A stretch of 64,000 nucleotides of DNA, taken from Pullulanibacillus sp. KACC 23026. Its GTDB lineage: Bacteria; Bacillota; Bacilli; Bacillales; Sporolactobacillaceae. Below, in pieces: positions 9,190 through 19,058 of this stretch. The position numbers and the translations under genes are program-made. Numbering within the stretch: position 1 is the stretch's first letter; the number at the start of each line of letters is the position of its first letter. The notes under the pieces were generated by a model that did not search any database, was not told the DNA's origin, and saw only the letters and a program-made list of their open reading frames with translations. The stretch lies in NCBI RefSeq assembly GCF_029094525.1, contig NZ_CP119107.1:4402001-4466000 (forward strand), given 5' to 3'.

Positions 9190-9244
9190 GCAGCCTTCTC
9201 ACCTAATGTCCCGAATTTTTTGGGGGCTTAGGTAAGAAAGCTGC
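9190..9244. other. Long imperfect palindrome
   Basis: GCAGCCTTCTCACCTAA and TTAGGTAAGAAAGCTGC pair with two mismatches around a 21-base loop that itself contains CCC and GGGG. There is no T-run on either strand, so it is an uncertain terminator. It could equally be a mobile-element end. Confidence 0.4.
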
Positions 9245-9361
9245 ACGAAGAAAATTCTAGAACTGAACTATCATAAACCCCAAGCAGCAGCCTGGATGGC
9301 GGGTCTCCCTCAAAAATCGAACAAGCTCCCCACAGCATGGCTTTCTTTTGGAAAGACGCTT

Positions 9362-9502
9362 TCAGCCTTTCATATAATATTGGCTGCATTTTTGTTTGGC
9401 TTCCTCATATAATTGCTTGATCCGCTGATGTTCTAGATAGGATGATTGCCTGCGGTTCATAGAGATGGTTATGGTAAAAATGAGGCAATTAGCTCGAAAC
9501 AT
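9362..9502 (-). CDS. YrzI-family small protein, 46 aa
   Basis: The sequence begins MFRANCLIFTITISMNRRQS and continues with a charged helix (YLEHQRIKQLYEEAKQKCSQYY). This matches the pattern of the YrzI small-protein family of Bacillus: a short hydrophobic stretch with TITI, then a basic/polar helix. An AAGGGGG site lies 7 bases upstream of the ATG. It is a single gene upstream of nothing obvious, and the biochemical function of the family is unknown. The gene is easily overlooked because of its size. Confidence 0.65.
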   Translation of the reverse strand: MFRANCLIFTITISMNRRQSSYLEHQRIKQLYEEAKQKCSQYYMKG

Positions 9503-9575
9503 GGAACGACCCCCTTTTCAGAGAATTCTTCATATAAAGTGGGATTAGCTGATCCCTAATCCTTTTTTCTTTAAA

Positions 9576-10784
9576 TCAAAGCGTTAATTGGCCAAGGTTA
9601 CTAAGTTGAGTGCTTTGTCCCTCTGTTTCAGTCTCTTCGGCATTGATTTCTCCTTCATTGATTCGAATGAGGCTTTGCAGCGTACCTCTTAAGCTTTTTA
9701 CGGGGATGATCACCTCTCCAAATATATCGAGCGTTTTGATCTTGGCTAGCAGGGTGTCCTCTTGAACATCTTGGTCAAAGGTGAGTTCGCCTGTGACGAT
9801 AAAGGAAGTTGGTTGTTTCAAAGCCAAAAGCTGATCATTCGACCACTTTTGATCGTCTTCAATCAAAACAAAGCTATTTTCATAGGTCACCACCTCGGTC
9901 TCTATGTCATCGGTTATTTCGAAGACCAAGTCTTCTACCTGTTCATGACAGATGATGATTCCGGTTGAGCGAATATGGGTAATGGCCTCAGATAACTGTT
10001 CACGACTAATATCTGCTTCAAGAATAATTGGGTATTCAGTATAGAGCTTTTTCTTTCTTAATCGGCGGATTGAACGCGCATTTAGTCTGAGCGATTTTTT
10101 CAAAACGTCATAGCCTTTTGGAAGAATAGTCACTTTGGTCTTAGCAAGTGACGGCATCTTTTTATAAAGATAGGGTTCTTGCTCCTCGTTGATTGTCACC
10201 GATCCTTTGACCTCTAACCGACTTACTTTTTCCATAAAAAGATCGGGATCAAGGTCCTTGGCGAATTTTAATAGCCCCTTTAAAATTAAATGTTGCGGTC
10301 TATCAAATGATTGCAGATAAGAATTGGTCAACTCAAGGTAACCTTTTTCGATTCGAGGTGGGGCGTCTTTATAAGGGATGATAGCGGCTGCTTCTTTGGA
10401 CAAGAGATAGTGAACAGCACCTGCCAAATGGGACGGACAATAGACATTCCCCTTCACACAAAGTTCTAGAAAGCCAGTTTTCAGCTGATCTGGCTCAATC
10501 GTCCAATCTAATACTACATTTTCAATGACAAAGAGCTTCAAAGGGGCGGTAATCGTATTTAAATAGTCGCGATCAAGGTAAAGGGAATCCTTCAATAAGC
10601 TATAGCCTTCAGGGATCTCAATACCTTGGCCAACATTATCAATAGATAACTTTGTCAACAGACCGGCCGTTTCACTCGTGTAATAGACAACCCCCACATT
10701 TTGAATTCTTTCAATGCCTTGAATACTTTCTTCTGTTGCATGTAATAGATTTAGTACCCCCACATTTCCAATTTTCTGTCCCAT
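9576..10784 (-). CDS. Repeat-built protein of unknown function paired with an ECF sigma factor, 402 aa
   Basis: I do not recognise the family. There is no signal peptide or membrane segment. The chain is made of about four internal repeats, at residues ~56-130, 145-212, 219-290 and 305-375. Each follows the plan [I/L]P-x-GY-x-LxxSLxL, then P-xx-L/FxVxGxL, then KIxxLxVxGxV and a short helix ending LL. A half unit sits at the N-terminus. The fold is probably a beta-rich solenoid. The start is 2 bases from the sigma-factor stop codon, so the two are co-translated. A regulator or effector of that sigma factor is the obvious guess, but there is no membrane anchor as in usual anti-sigma proteins. 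Confidence 0.75.
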   Translation of the reverse strand: MGQKIGNVGVLNLLHATEESIQGIERIQNVGVVYYTSETAGLLTKLSIDNVGQGIEIPEGYSLLKDSLYLDRDYLNTITAPLKLFVIENVVLDWTIEPDQLKTGFLELCVKGNVYCPSHLAGAVHYLLSKEAAAIIPYKDAPPRIEKGYLELTNSYLQSFDRPQHLILKGLLKFAKDLDPDLFMEKVSRLEVKGSVTINEEQEPYLYKKMPSLAKTKVTILPKGYDVLKKSLRLNARSIRRLRKKKLYTEYPIILEADISREQLSEAITHIRSTGIIICHEQVEDLVFEITDDIETEVVTYENSFVLIEDDQKWSNDQLLALKQPTSFIVTGELTFDQDVQEDTLLAKIKTLDIFGEVIIPVKSLRGTLQSLIRINEGEINAEETETEGQSTQLSNLGQLTL

Positions 10785-10786
10785 TG

Positions 10787-11257
10787 TTAGTCCTCCCTCA
10801 ACATTTTCCTTAGTTTTTTTACAGCTAGATGAAGCTTGTAACGCACGGTAGAAGCTGGGAGTTGTAATTGTTCCCCAATTTCTTGACTAGATAATCCAAT
10901 CCAATAGCGTTTAAATACAATATCACTCAAGTCGGCTGATAAATGGGAGAGCAACTCGACCATTTCGACCTCTGAACCCACCAAGTCTTGAGCGGGAAAC
11001 TCAAGTTCATGATCCCACGTAACGAGACGCCGCTCCTTTCTTCGATCATCAATTAACCGGTTCTTCATGACCCGATAAAACCAAGCGCGTTGCTTATAGT
11101 CTGGTAGATAAACAAGCGTCTCCTCGCTTAATGATTTTATTAAGGCATCCTGCACCAGATCTTGCACTTCCTGCTCATGCCTTGCAATGGAGCGGGCAAA
11201 TCGAAACAAATCCGATTTTAAATGGTCATAGATCCCACTCGCTTCCATCCTGATCAC
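10787..11257 (-). CDS. RNA polymerase ECF-type sigma factor, 156 aa
   Basis: The product is a sigma-70-family group 4 factor with only regions 2 and 4. Region 2 spans about residues 10-75 (VQDLVQDALIKSL, then KQRAWFYRVMKNRLIDDRRK). Region 4 spans about 105-152 (YWIGLSSQEIGEQLQLPASTVRYKLHLA). Translation probably starts at GTG 11257, with AGGA five bases upstream; an internal ATG at 11248 has a poorer site. It is the first gene of a two-gene unit with the repeat-built protein. No transmembrane anti-sigma factor lies beside it, which is unusual. Confidence 0.88.
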   Translation of the reverse strand: MIRMEASGIYDHLKSDLFRFARSIARHEQEVQDLVQDALIKSLSEETLVYLPDYKQRAWFYRVMKNRLIDDRRKERRLVTWDHELEFPAQDLVGSEVEMVELLSHLSADLSDIVFKRYWIGLSSQEIGEQLQLPASTVRYKLHLAVKKLRKMLRED

Positions 11258-11423
11258 TCATTCCTACTTTAATTAATTACCTCCATTTTAACCTGTTCAT
11301 ATAGATAACGGTCCAGCCTACCAAAGTGTTGGAGATTTTTTTATAAAATTTATTCTCTTTTAGGAAACTGACATAAAAAAACAAACCGTCCTCTTTTAGA
11401 GAACGGTTTGTTGGGTGCGACTT

Positions 11424-13859
11424 TTAGTCTTGGAGATGGATGGCACCAACGGACATATCTTTTGCTTGGCCAATAACATGGATCTTCAAACCATCTTGTG
11501 GAAGTTGAACACCGATGTATGGGTAAGTTGGATTGTAGTAAGACTTCGCATCGTTAAAGAACGAAGCAGGGGCAAAGCTGTCAATAACGAGGTTGTGATT
11601 TGCAACACCCGTGTAGCCTAAGAATTCAGCAGCTGTTTTGTTCAATGAGAAGGCAGCATCTTTCGCTTGGTATCGGTTTGATGCAATACTACCATCTGTC
11701 CATGCGAGGACATTTTGGTGTGCATCAACAACGTTTAAGAATCCATTCCCTGGATGGTCTGCCTCAACGTTATCACTATACTTATTATCTACATACCACA
11801 CGGCAAGGCCTGGATCATAGCTAAGCAATGAATTTCCGCGGGCGATATGAGCCAATGCTTCATCGGTTGCGGCATAATTGCGCCATTCAAGAAGGTAGTA
11901 GTTTTCCGTATAGGTTTTTCCTTGATCTTGTTTAAAGCCGTCAAGAGTAAATGGTGATTGACTGCTTTCTGCACCGTCAGATAAAAGGGTCGTTCTGTCA
12001 GCAGTTACGTTAATATCATCCACATAGAAACCAGGATGAATGGCTGCAACATCTGTCCAATAGTTGAAGCGAAGCATTAGCTTTTGTCCAGCATATTTGG
12101 AGAGATCGAATTGGGCATCCACCCATTTCCCATCAGATGACCCTGTAATACCATTCCCCGGATTTTGAGCATTCGGGTTAGAGGTTGTAGTGATATTTCC
12201 AGGAACCGTGACCCATTTGCCATTTTGTTGAACCTGGATAGACGCATAATCCCAGTCGGGTTCGATGTCGTACCAAGTTTTGAAGGTGAGCTCTGCAGAC
12301 GTTTTACCTGTCAGATCCACCGTAGTCGTCATCGAATTATCAAGATTATTATCGCTTCCACTGAAATATTCATAGGAACCGCTCTCAGATTGATTGATGT
12401 CGGTTTCCTTATCAGGTAAGTTGACCCGAACAGCGTCGGCATTTGTTCCTTTGACACTGGCTTCATCTAATTTAACGAATTGTCCATTTCCTTTTAGATT
12501 ATCGAGATCGAAAGTGGCCGGTTTAAACCAGTTCGCATCAGGCATCGTGCTTTGTAAAAATTCTTTATCCTTTGCGTTGAAGCCGGTTGGTTCGGTCCCT
12601 GCGATCTTTCCTCCCCAGCTACCCGCAGACATGATGGACCAATAAACAACAGGCTCATCATATGGGGTGCTGTAATTAATATCATAATCATCTGGGAGAC
12701 CAAGATTGTGTCCAAATTCATGTGAGAACACACCCGCTGCTCCGTCTTCTGGTTGAACCGTGTAGGCATAGCCGGTTAATTGACCACCCCAGTAGCCCAC
12801 TTTAGCTTTTGTTTCTGGAATAGTTGTTGGTGCAGCGAGGTTCCAGCTATGGGACTAAATGGCATCCTCGCCCAGTGAACCACCGCCGGATTCTTCGCCA
12901 ATTCCCGCGTGAACAACGACGAGATGATCAATAATTCCATCTGGCTCACGGGTATTACCGTCTCCATCAAGGTCATATGGATCCTCTTGATCATATTGAT
13001 TAAGATCTACACCAGTAGCTGCAACATCCGCTAAGGCTTCACTAATTAAAGCACGAGATTTTGGTCATTCCCTCCTGATGCACTATGTCCACCGTAATAA
13101 GCTGCATTATGTTTGGCGGTAAACCAACCATAGACATCCCCGTCAACGGTGTAACTTCCTCCAGATTGCTGTTCATAAAATTGTTTTTCAGAAATAAGAT
13201 TTTGACCGTTTGGCCCTTCATAGCCATTTTTACCAAAAATCATATTTTGGTAGTGGCTAGTTGGGTAAGAAGGTAAGCTCAATACAGCACCAGGATCATC
13301 TCCATCTCTTTGTGGCAAGGCATCGTGCGGATAATCAGGATAGTCCATTAAGAGGACTAATTCTTTGTCCTGACGGACCGAACCGTTCCAAGCTTCCGGT
13401 TGGATAGGATTCACATCCCCATTTCCGATTCCCGGATTAGTTTTTGGCGTAGTCTGGTCATTCTGTACCTCTTTTGATTTTCCAGGTGGGTTTTGTTTTA
13501 AACCCGCCTTTGTTTGCAGCTTACTTCGAACCTCTTTGGTACTCGCGTTTCCAGCTATTTGGCTTGCAGCTTTGGCTCTTTGCTGGATGTATTGAGTTAA
13601 TGCTGTCTGTTGCTCTTTAGTGCTGGCCATTTTTGTCAATTACCCCTTGTTTAGTCAAGGATTTGAGTAAGGCATCATCATTCACTAACCCAATGTCAAA
13701 AGGGCCGCCTTGGTATTTCTCAAAAGTTGGATCTGCAGCAACTGTTGGATCTGAGGTATTTTCTCCTGTCGATTTGGCAAAGGCCGCTGGGCCAAATGTG
13801 CCAAATACTAATCCAGCCGAAATAATAGATGTCCCCAATGTTTGTTTCCAATTAATCAA
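11424..13859 (-). pseudogene. Broken immune-inhibitor-A-type M6 metalloprotease gene
   Basis: Three reading-frame pieces together make one InhA-like secreted zinc protease of about 810 residues. A TTG start at 13859 follows a GGGGGG site, then a signal peptide ending near PAAFAKS. The prodomain continues to 13632, where the frame shifts. The M6 domain runs to about 13056, where one base appears to be missing. A conserved Trp codon is TAG at 12855-12857 (GEDAI-stop-SHSW). The rest is open to 11424 and still has the zinc motif HEFGHNLGLPDDYD and the C-terminal beta-sandwich region. Three independent lesions argue for a true pseudogene, though assembly errors cannot be excluded from sequence alone. 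Confidence 0.85.
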
Positions 13860-14104
13860 ATTTGTTCCCCCCATAATACATGTTTTAGACGGTTGTGACA
13901 CGATCCCCCCTCATGCCCCCGTCAAAACGAAATATTTGATTACTCTAAAAATTCGATTAAATGACGCGATATCCCTCTCTATTTTCCTTTATTTCAGTAA
14001 AATAAATCTATTTTACTATTGTTTCGACTTTTCTCCCCTCTAAAGACCTAAACTTACGACTTTTTTATACAAAAATCGTAAGGACTTTAATAAGCCTTTA
14101 TTAG

Positions 14105-15172
14105 TTATTTTGGCATTCATCCCCTCGATGAACGCCATTCTTGCCTGCTCTCAACCTTATTTTGGCGTTCATTCCCTCAATGAACGCCATTCCGGCTGCC
14201 TCATCCACCTATTTTGGCGTTCATCCCCTCGATGAACGCCTTTCTTGCCTGCTCTCAACCTTATTTTGGGGTTCATCCCCTCGATGAACGCCATTCCGGC
14301 TGCCTCATCCACCTATTTTGGCGTTCATCCCCTCAATGAACGCCATTCCGGCTGCCTCATCCACTTATTTTGGCGTTCATTCCCTCGATGAACGCCTTTC
14401 CGGCTGCCTCATCCACTTATTTTGGCGTTCATCCCCTCGATGAACGCCATTCTTGCCTGCTCTCAACCTTATTTTGGCATTCATTCCCTCAATGAACGCC
14501 ATTCCGGCTGCCTCATCCACTTATTTTGGCGTTCATTCCCTCAATGAACGCCATTCCGGCTGCCTCATCCACTTATTTTGGCGTTCATCCCCTCGATGAA
14601 CGCCATTCTTGCCTGCTCTCAACCCCATTTTGGCGTTCATTCCCTCGATGAACGCCTTTCCGGCTGCCTCATCCACTTATTTTGGCGTTCATCCCCTCGA
14701 TGAACGCCATTCTTGCCTGCTCTCAACCCTATTTTGGCGTTCATTCCCTCAATGAACGCCATTCCGGCTGCCTCATCCACCTATTTTGGCGTTCATTCCC
14801 TCGATGAACGCCATTCCGGCTGCCTCATCCACTTATTTTGGCGTTCATCCCCTCGATGAACGCCATTCCGGCTGCCTCATCCACCTATTTTGGCGTTCAT
14901 CCCCTCAATGAACGCCATTCCGGCTGCCTCATCCACTTATTTTGGCGTTCATCCCCTCGATGAACGCCTTTCTTGCCTGCTCTCAACCCTATTTTGGCGT
15001 TCATTCCCTCAATGAACGCCATTCCGGCTGCCTCATCCACTTATTTTGGCGTTCATCCCCTCGATGAACGCCTTTCTTGCCTGCTCTCAACCTTATTTTG
15101 GCGTTCATTCCCTCGATGAACGCCATTCTTTCCTGCTCTCAACCCTATTTTGGCGTTCATTCCCTCGATAAA
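14105..15172. repeat. Tandem array of ~21 hairpin units, period ~52 bp (array 1)
   Basis: Each unit has the perfect inverted repeat GGCGTTCAT-CCCCTCG-ATGAACGCC (loop variants CCCCTCA, TCCCTCA, TCCCTCG) followed by TATTTT on the other side. A linker of one of two types joins the units: CCGGCTGCCTCATCCACTTA or CTTGCCTGCTCTCAACC. The last unit is cut within its loop at 15172. Unlike CRISPR, the linkers are not unique. The same unit occurs as the reverse complement in a second array at 59337-59892. The array follows the InhA pseudogene and carries no coding sequence. Confidence 0.95.
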
Positions 15173-15240
15173 ACAGAAAAAGCACCCATATGGATGCTTG
15201 TTTTCAACATTATTTGAATGAAATTCTGAAGCCTTTGGGC

Positions 15241-15463
15241 TATTAAGCGGAGATTTTCCGGTAAAACAGCAGAATCGAGCTCAGATGTGGGAATATAAAC
15301 GGAGGTTTTCCGTTTAAGCAGGGTATAAGGACCCTTATTCACGCTTTCTAGAGTCAATAGCCGGAATACCTCCGTCTATTTAAGCTATTTTCGGGCACTA
15401 TTTCTTAATTAAGGGGAATTTTTCCGCCTATTTATCAACTCGCCCTGAGCGTCTAATGAACAT
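15241..15463. repeat. Dispersed ~220-bp repeat, copy 2
   Basis: This is the second copy of the element at 7338-7556, in the same orientation and about 80% identical by eye, with the same order of CGGA/TCCG palindromic units. It lies immediately after hairpin array 1. Any reading frame through it (for example near 15157-15357) is a by-product of the repeat. Confidence 0.75.
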
Positions 15464-15538
15464 TTATAGCTTCAGAGATCTCTAGGTGAAGGGGTTGTGT
15501 GTGACGTCTTCCAACTCACAAGTCAACCCGTTACGTTA

Positions 15539-16420
15539 TCAAAGGGTGTGACTTGATTCTTGCTCATTTTTCGTTTTAATTGAATTGATCATTTCCAATG
15601 CGTGATGCGGTGTTTTCTTAATGATGACGCGATCTAAATTAATGCCCAATGACACCGTTGTTTGGGCAACATCGGGTCTTATCCCCGTAATGATCGTTTC
15701 AACACCTAGTAAAGAAAGAGCATTCACTACTTTAAATATTTGATCAGCTACCATTGTATCGACTGTTAAGACACCCGATAAATCTAAAACAAGGTATTGT
15801 AATTTCAATTTTTCTGCTTGTTTCAAGGTCTCTTCCATTAGGTATCGGGCTCTATTCGTATCTATTACACCGATTAAGGGAAGTATGCCAATCTCTGAAT
15901 CTAAAGGAACAACAGGCACTGTTAACTCAAGTAAAGCCGATTGTGCTTTTTGAATAGACTCTTGGTAAGATTCTACATAAGCAAGACTAAAATAATAGAC
16001 AGCCTTGTCCAAAAGGGGATCAATAAATGAAATGGCTTCAAAGACGACATCTAATGAAAAGTCCTTATCTTTAACTTCTTCTTTAATCGCGTTCCATATT
16101 GATTTTCTGTAAAAACTTGTATCTTCTAGCGCTTCGTTCAATGAGACTCCATTATCAAAAAAGATTTTGCCGTTTTCTTCTCCCCATTTATGTACCAAAC
16201 TTTCCGCGTTAAACGGGTCTAATTGATTAACGATTGCTTCTCCAAACAAACCAATAAAATTAGCACGGATTTCTAAAATATATGGTTCAAATTTATCAAG
16301 CTGCTGCTTTTGAAATTCAGTCAATCGAACTTTAGAAAGTCTACTGCTATGAACTTCTTTTGCTAATTCATATTTTCTTTTAAGAATCATTTCCCCCAAA
16401 AGCAGAAGTTCATCCGTCAT
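15539..16420 (-). CDS. RsbR-type stressosome protein with C-terminal STAS domain, 293 aa
   Basis: The N-terminal half (~1-150) is all-helical with a FEPYILEIRANFIGLFGEAIV segment, the non-haem globin-like module of RsbR paralogues. Residues ~175-290 are the STAS domain. The two threonines expected to be phosphorylated by an RsbT-type kinase sit in LSGVLTVDTMVAD and GIRPDVAQTTVSLGI. Such proteins form the stressosome, which releases RsbT to activate the RsbU phosphatase and SigB. I chose the ATG at 16420, preceded by GGGGAATAAAA, over an upstream start at 16453. It stands alone, with no RsbS/RsbT beside it. Confidence 0.9.
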   Translation of the reverse strand: MTDELLLLGEMILKRKYELAKEVHSSRLSKVRLTEFQKQQLDKFEPYILEIRANFIGLFGEAIVNQLDPFNAESLVHKWGEENGKIFFDNGVSLNEALEDTSFYRKSIWNAIKEEVKDKDFSLDVVFEAISFIDPLLDKAVYYFSLAYVESYQESIQKAQSALLELTVPVVPLDSEIGILPLIGVIDTNRARYLMEETLKQAEKLKLQYLVLDLSGVLTVDTMVADQIFKVVNALSLLGVETIITGIRPDVAQTTVSLGINLDRVIIKKTPHHALEMINSIKTKNEQESSHTL

Positions 16421-16627
16421 TTTTATTCCCCATTCCTTAACGCTCTTTTTCAATTCTTACCTTATTATTAAGCTTATTACAATGAAAGTCCAACCATAAC
16501 CAGCTCTTGTTTCCATTAGCGACTTGTTTTTTGATTAGCCGCTTCCTAAGAGCTTTTAAATAGTCGTATGCCCCTTGGTTACCCAACCTACTTTATGGCT
16601 TATGCCGTTAATGTCAACAAACGAAAG

Positions 16628-16653
16628 AAGCCCCTTCTTTCCAAGGGGCTTCG
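16628..16653 (-). terminator. Strong GC-rich hairpin after the DeoR gene
   Basis: GAAGCCCCTT and AAGGGGCTTC are exact complements around a 6-base loop. On the minus strand TTTCGTTTG follows. It separates the DeoR-type gene from the RsbR-type gene. Confidence 0.75.
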
Positions 16654-16759
16654 GCTCTGGTGCTCTTAATTTATCACACCCGATCTCTGGCTATAAAAAG
16701 AATCCGTTTTCCTTTTCGTTAATACCTGCACTAATGGGACCTTCTTGCTAAATTGGTTA

Positions 16760-17530
16760 TTACTCCACAACTTCTAGCTCAATTTGATTTTCGATAAAGA
16801 AATCACGTGTTTCTTTCTCAACTTTTTTGTCCGTAATGATTAAGTCGATTTCTGTTGGACGAGCAAATGTTGCAATTGAGCTTTTATCAAATTTGCTATG
16901 GTCGAGTAAAGCTATGACTTTATTTGAGACAGCCACCATGGTTCGTTTTAATTCAACCTCGTAGTAGCTAAAATCAGAAAGACCATCTTTAGTATTAAAG
17001 GCAAAAGCAGAGGTAAATAAGATATCAATATTTATCTTCTGCAAAAGTTCCTTTCCAAGCAAACCTTCAACTGAATTGGAATGATTACGAACAATTCCTC
17101 CAATAATAATGACCGTTAAATTCGGGTTTTCCTTTAACAATGCCGCTGTTGCAATTCCCGTTGTGACAACCGTCAAATTAAATTTTACATCATTTAAAAG
17201 TTTTGCAAGTTCAAAACAGGTTGTACTTGCATCCAGCAAAATACAATGACCAGATTGAATATATTTTAAGGCAGCACTTCCTATACGTTGCTTCTCACTG
17301 CGAAACCTTTTCTCTCTGAATTCATACATTTTATCAACTTGCTCTGCTTCTTCTTTCTGAATAGCCCCGCCATGAGTACGAATAAGTAACCCTTGTTTCT
17401 CCAATGTATTTAAATCAGCTCGGATGGTAGCTGCAGATGTATTTAGTAAACCAGTTAGTTCATTTACTGAAACGGTGCCTTTTTCAGCAATCATTTCAAG
17501 TATTTTATTTCTCCGTTGGTCCACAAACAT
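16760..17530 (-). CDS. DeoR-family transcriptional repressor (1), 256 aa
   Basis: Residues 1-57 form the winged helix (RRNKILEMIAEKGTVSVNELTGLLNTSAATIRADLNTLEKQG, then RTHGGA, the family signature). The C-terminal part is the sugar-phosphate sensor of DeoR proteins (LLDASTTCFELAKLL, then VVTTGIATA, then LFTSAFAF). An AAGGTG site precedes the ATG. It is closely similar to the second DeoR protein at 24.2 kb, suggesting a duplicated regulator pair. It is separated from glpX by about 300 bases in which I see no gene. The likely effector is a phosphorylated sugar made by the neighbouring kinase and isomerases. Confidence 0.9.
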   Translation of the reverse strand: MFVDQRRNKILEMIAEKGTVSVNELTGLLNTSAATIRADLNTLEKQGLLIRTHGGAIQKEEAEQVDKMYEFREKRFRSEKQRIGSAALKYIQSGHCILLDASTTCFELAKLLNDVKFNLTVVTTGIATAALLKENPNLTVIIIGGIVRNHSNSVEGLLGKELLQKINIDILFTSAFAFNTKDGLSDFSYYEVELKRTMVAVSNKVIALLDHSKFDKSSIATFARPTEIDLIITDKKVEKETRDFFIENQIELEVVE

Positions 17531-17842
17531 TGTTTCACCTTCTTACCTTTCAATTCTTTACTATACAATTTTTACATGAAACAATAAAAAAAACCATTTT
17601 TAAACATCTTTTTACTTCTATTTCTCTTTAAAGCAATAAGAAACAACGAAATACAACTTAGCTTTTATCCGAACTGGCATGTAATTCCTATCAAATCTTA
17701 ATGTAGAATTAAGTTACCCTAGATTTTCAAAATAAAATCCAATTAAAAAGGAATTGACTTTAGTTAAGCTGGATTTCATTAAGGAAGAAAGGCATTCGCT
17801 CACAGGCTATGTAAATTATTTCATTTTATTGCTTCAGGAACT

Positions 17843-18832
17843 TTAAAAGTTGCTGTCAATTGGAAATTCCCCCGTTACAAATTGAGTGCTTTTCATGTTT
17901 CCACCAGTAATTACAAGAGAGTGGGTTTTAAGAAAATGTTTCTTGGTCATGTGTGCACCCTTTAATAGCATACCATCTGTAATACCAGTCGCAACAAAGA
18001 AACAATCATCGGTCCTAACAATTTCATCTAATTTTAAAGCTTTTTCTGGGTTCTCTATCCCCATTTTTTTGCAACGCTCCACTTCAGCTTCATTTTGCGG
18101 AACAAGTCTTGCTTGAAAGTCTCCTCCCAAACATTTTAATGCTGCAGCCGTGATGACACCCTCTGGCGCACCACCAATTCCAACCAATATATCAACGTTA
18201 ATATCATCAAAAGCTGTAGCAATAGCCCCTGTTATGTCTACATCAGAAAAGAGTTTAACACTTGCACCTTCTTGCAAAACTTGCTGAATATAGGATTCAT
18301 GACGCGGGCGATCCTGAATCATAACGGTGAGTTCAGAGACATCTTTGCCTAAAGCAGCTGCCACTGCTCTCATATTTTCTGTTAGAGAGCTTTCAATATT
18401 AATAACCCCTTTAGCTTTTGGGCCAACCGCTATTTTCTCCATATACATGTCTGGAGCGTGCAGCAAGCTTCCTCTATCTGCAACCGCCATTACAACTAGC
18501 GAGTTTTCTCTCCCTGTTGCCATTAGATTTGTCCCCTCAACAGGATCGACGGCGATGTCAACATGGGGACCTTTGCCGGTGCCAAGTTTTTCATCAATAT
18601 AAAGCATCGGGGCCTCATCCATTTCCCCTTCACCAATAACAATGACCCCATTCATGTCAATCTGATTCATGCGTTGACGCATGGCCTTTGTACCAGCCCC
18701 ATCCGCCTCCATTTTATCACGGCGTCCAACGAAAGGATAACAAGCCATGGCTGCTTGCTGAGATACAGCCAGAAACTCCATTACGAGATGTTGGGTGCAA
18801 ATAGGCTCAGCTAAATCGTTTTTTATTCCCAT
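17843..18832 (-). CDS. glpX: Class II fructose-1,6-bisphosphatase, GlpX type, 329 aa
   Basis: The enzyme removes the C1 phosphate of fructose 1,6-bisphosphate; GlpX proteins often also act on sedoheptulose 1,7-bisphosphate. The metal- and phosphate-binding signatures are intact: VIGEGEMDEAPMLY, then VDPVEGTNL, then GIGGAPEGVITAAALKCLGG. The length is normal. The ATG at 18832 has GAGGAG about 11 bases upstream. Presence in a cluster with RpiB and a DhaK/DhaL kinase suggests disposal of an aldolase product such as a C6 or C7 bisphosphate rather than housekeeping gluconeogenesis; that is inference. Confidence 0.92.
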   Translation of the reverse strand: MGIKNDLAEPICTQHLVMEFLAVSQQAAMACYPFVGRRDKMEADGAGTKAMRQRMNQIDMNGVIVIGEGEMDEAPMLYIDEKLGTGKGPHVDIAVDPVEGTNLMATGRENSLVVMAVADRGSLLHAPDMYMEKIAVGPKAKGVINIESSLTENMRAVAAALGKDVSELTVMIQDRPRHESYIQQVLQEGASVKLFSDVDITGAIATAFDDINVDILVGIGGAPEGVITAAALKCLGGDFQARLVPQNEAEVERCKKMGIENPEKALKLDEIVRTDDCFFVATGITDGMLLKGAHMTKKHFLKTHSLVITGGNMKSTQFVTGEFPIDSNF

Positions 18833-18902
18833 AATAAGTATCACTCCTCTTAGTTCACAGTCTCGAAATTAACAAAATTTGTATCACTATTCAACCCCAA
18901 AT

Positions 18903-18940
18903 AAAAAGACTGTAAACTCAATAGTTCTAGTTATACAGTC
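18903..18940 (-). terminator. Terminator between rpiB and glpX
   Basis: GACTGTA and TACAGTC form the stem, with extra pairing of AACT and AGTT inside, followed on the minus strand by TTTTT. glpX may therefore be partly uncoupled from rpiB. Confidence 0.6.
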
Positions 18941-19058
18941 CTTCGAATAGTATTCTCAATTTCCTTTACAGTTATCTGTATCGAATACCGTCTGATTTTA
19001 TTAAATTAATCGTTTTATAACAAACCCTTAGATTAAGCAATAAATACTTATTTCCTAA

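Noticed and set aside
14105-15172. CRISPR array (regular palindromic repeats about every 52 bp)
   Set aside because: The stretches between palindromes are not unique spacers but two conserved linker types repeated many times, and no cas gene is present. The same holds for 59337-59892.
15157-15357. 66-codon minus-strand frame
   Set aside because: It runs through the end of hairpin array 1 and the dispersed repeat; the frame follows from repeat sequence and has no ribosome-binding site.
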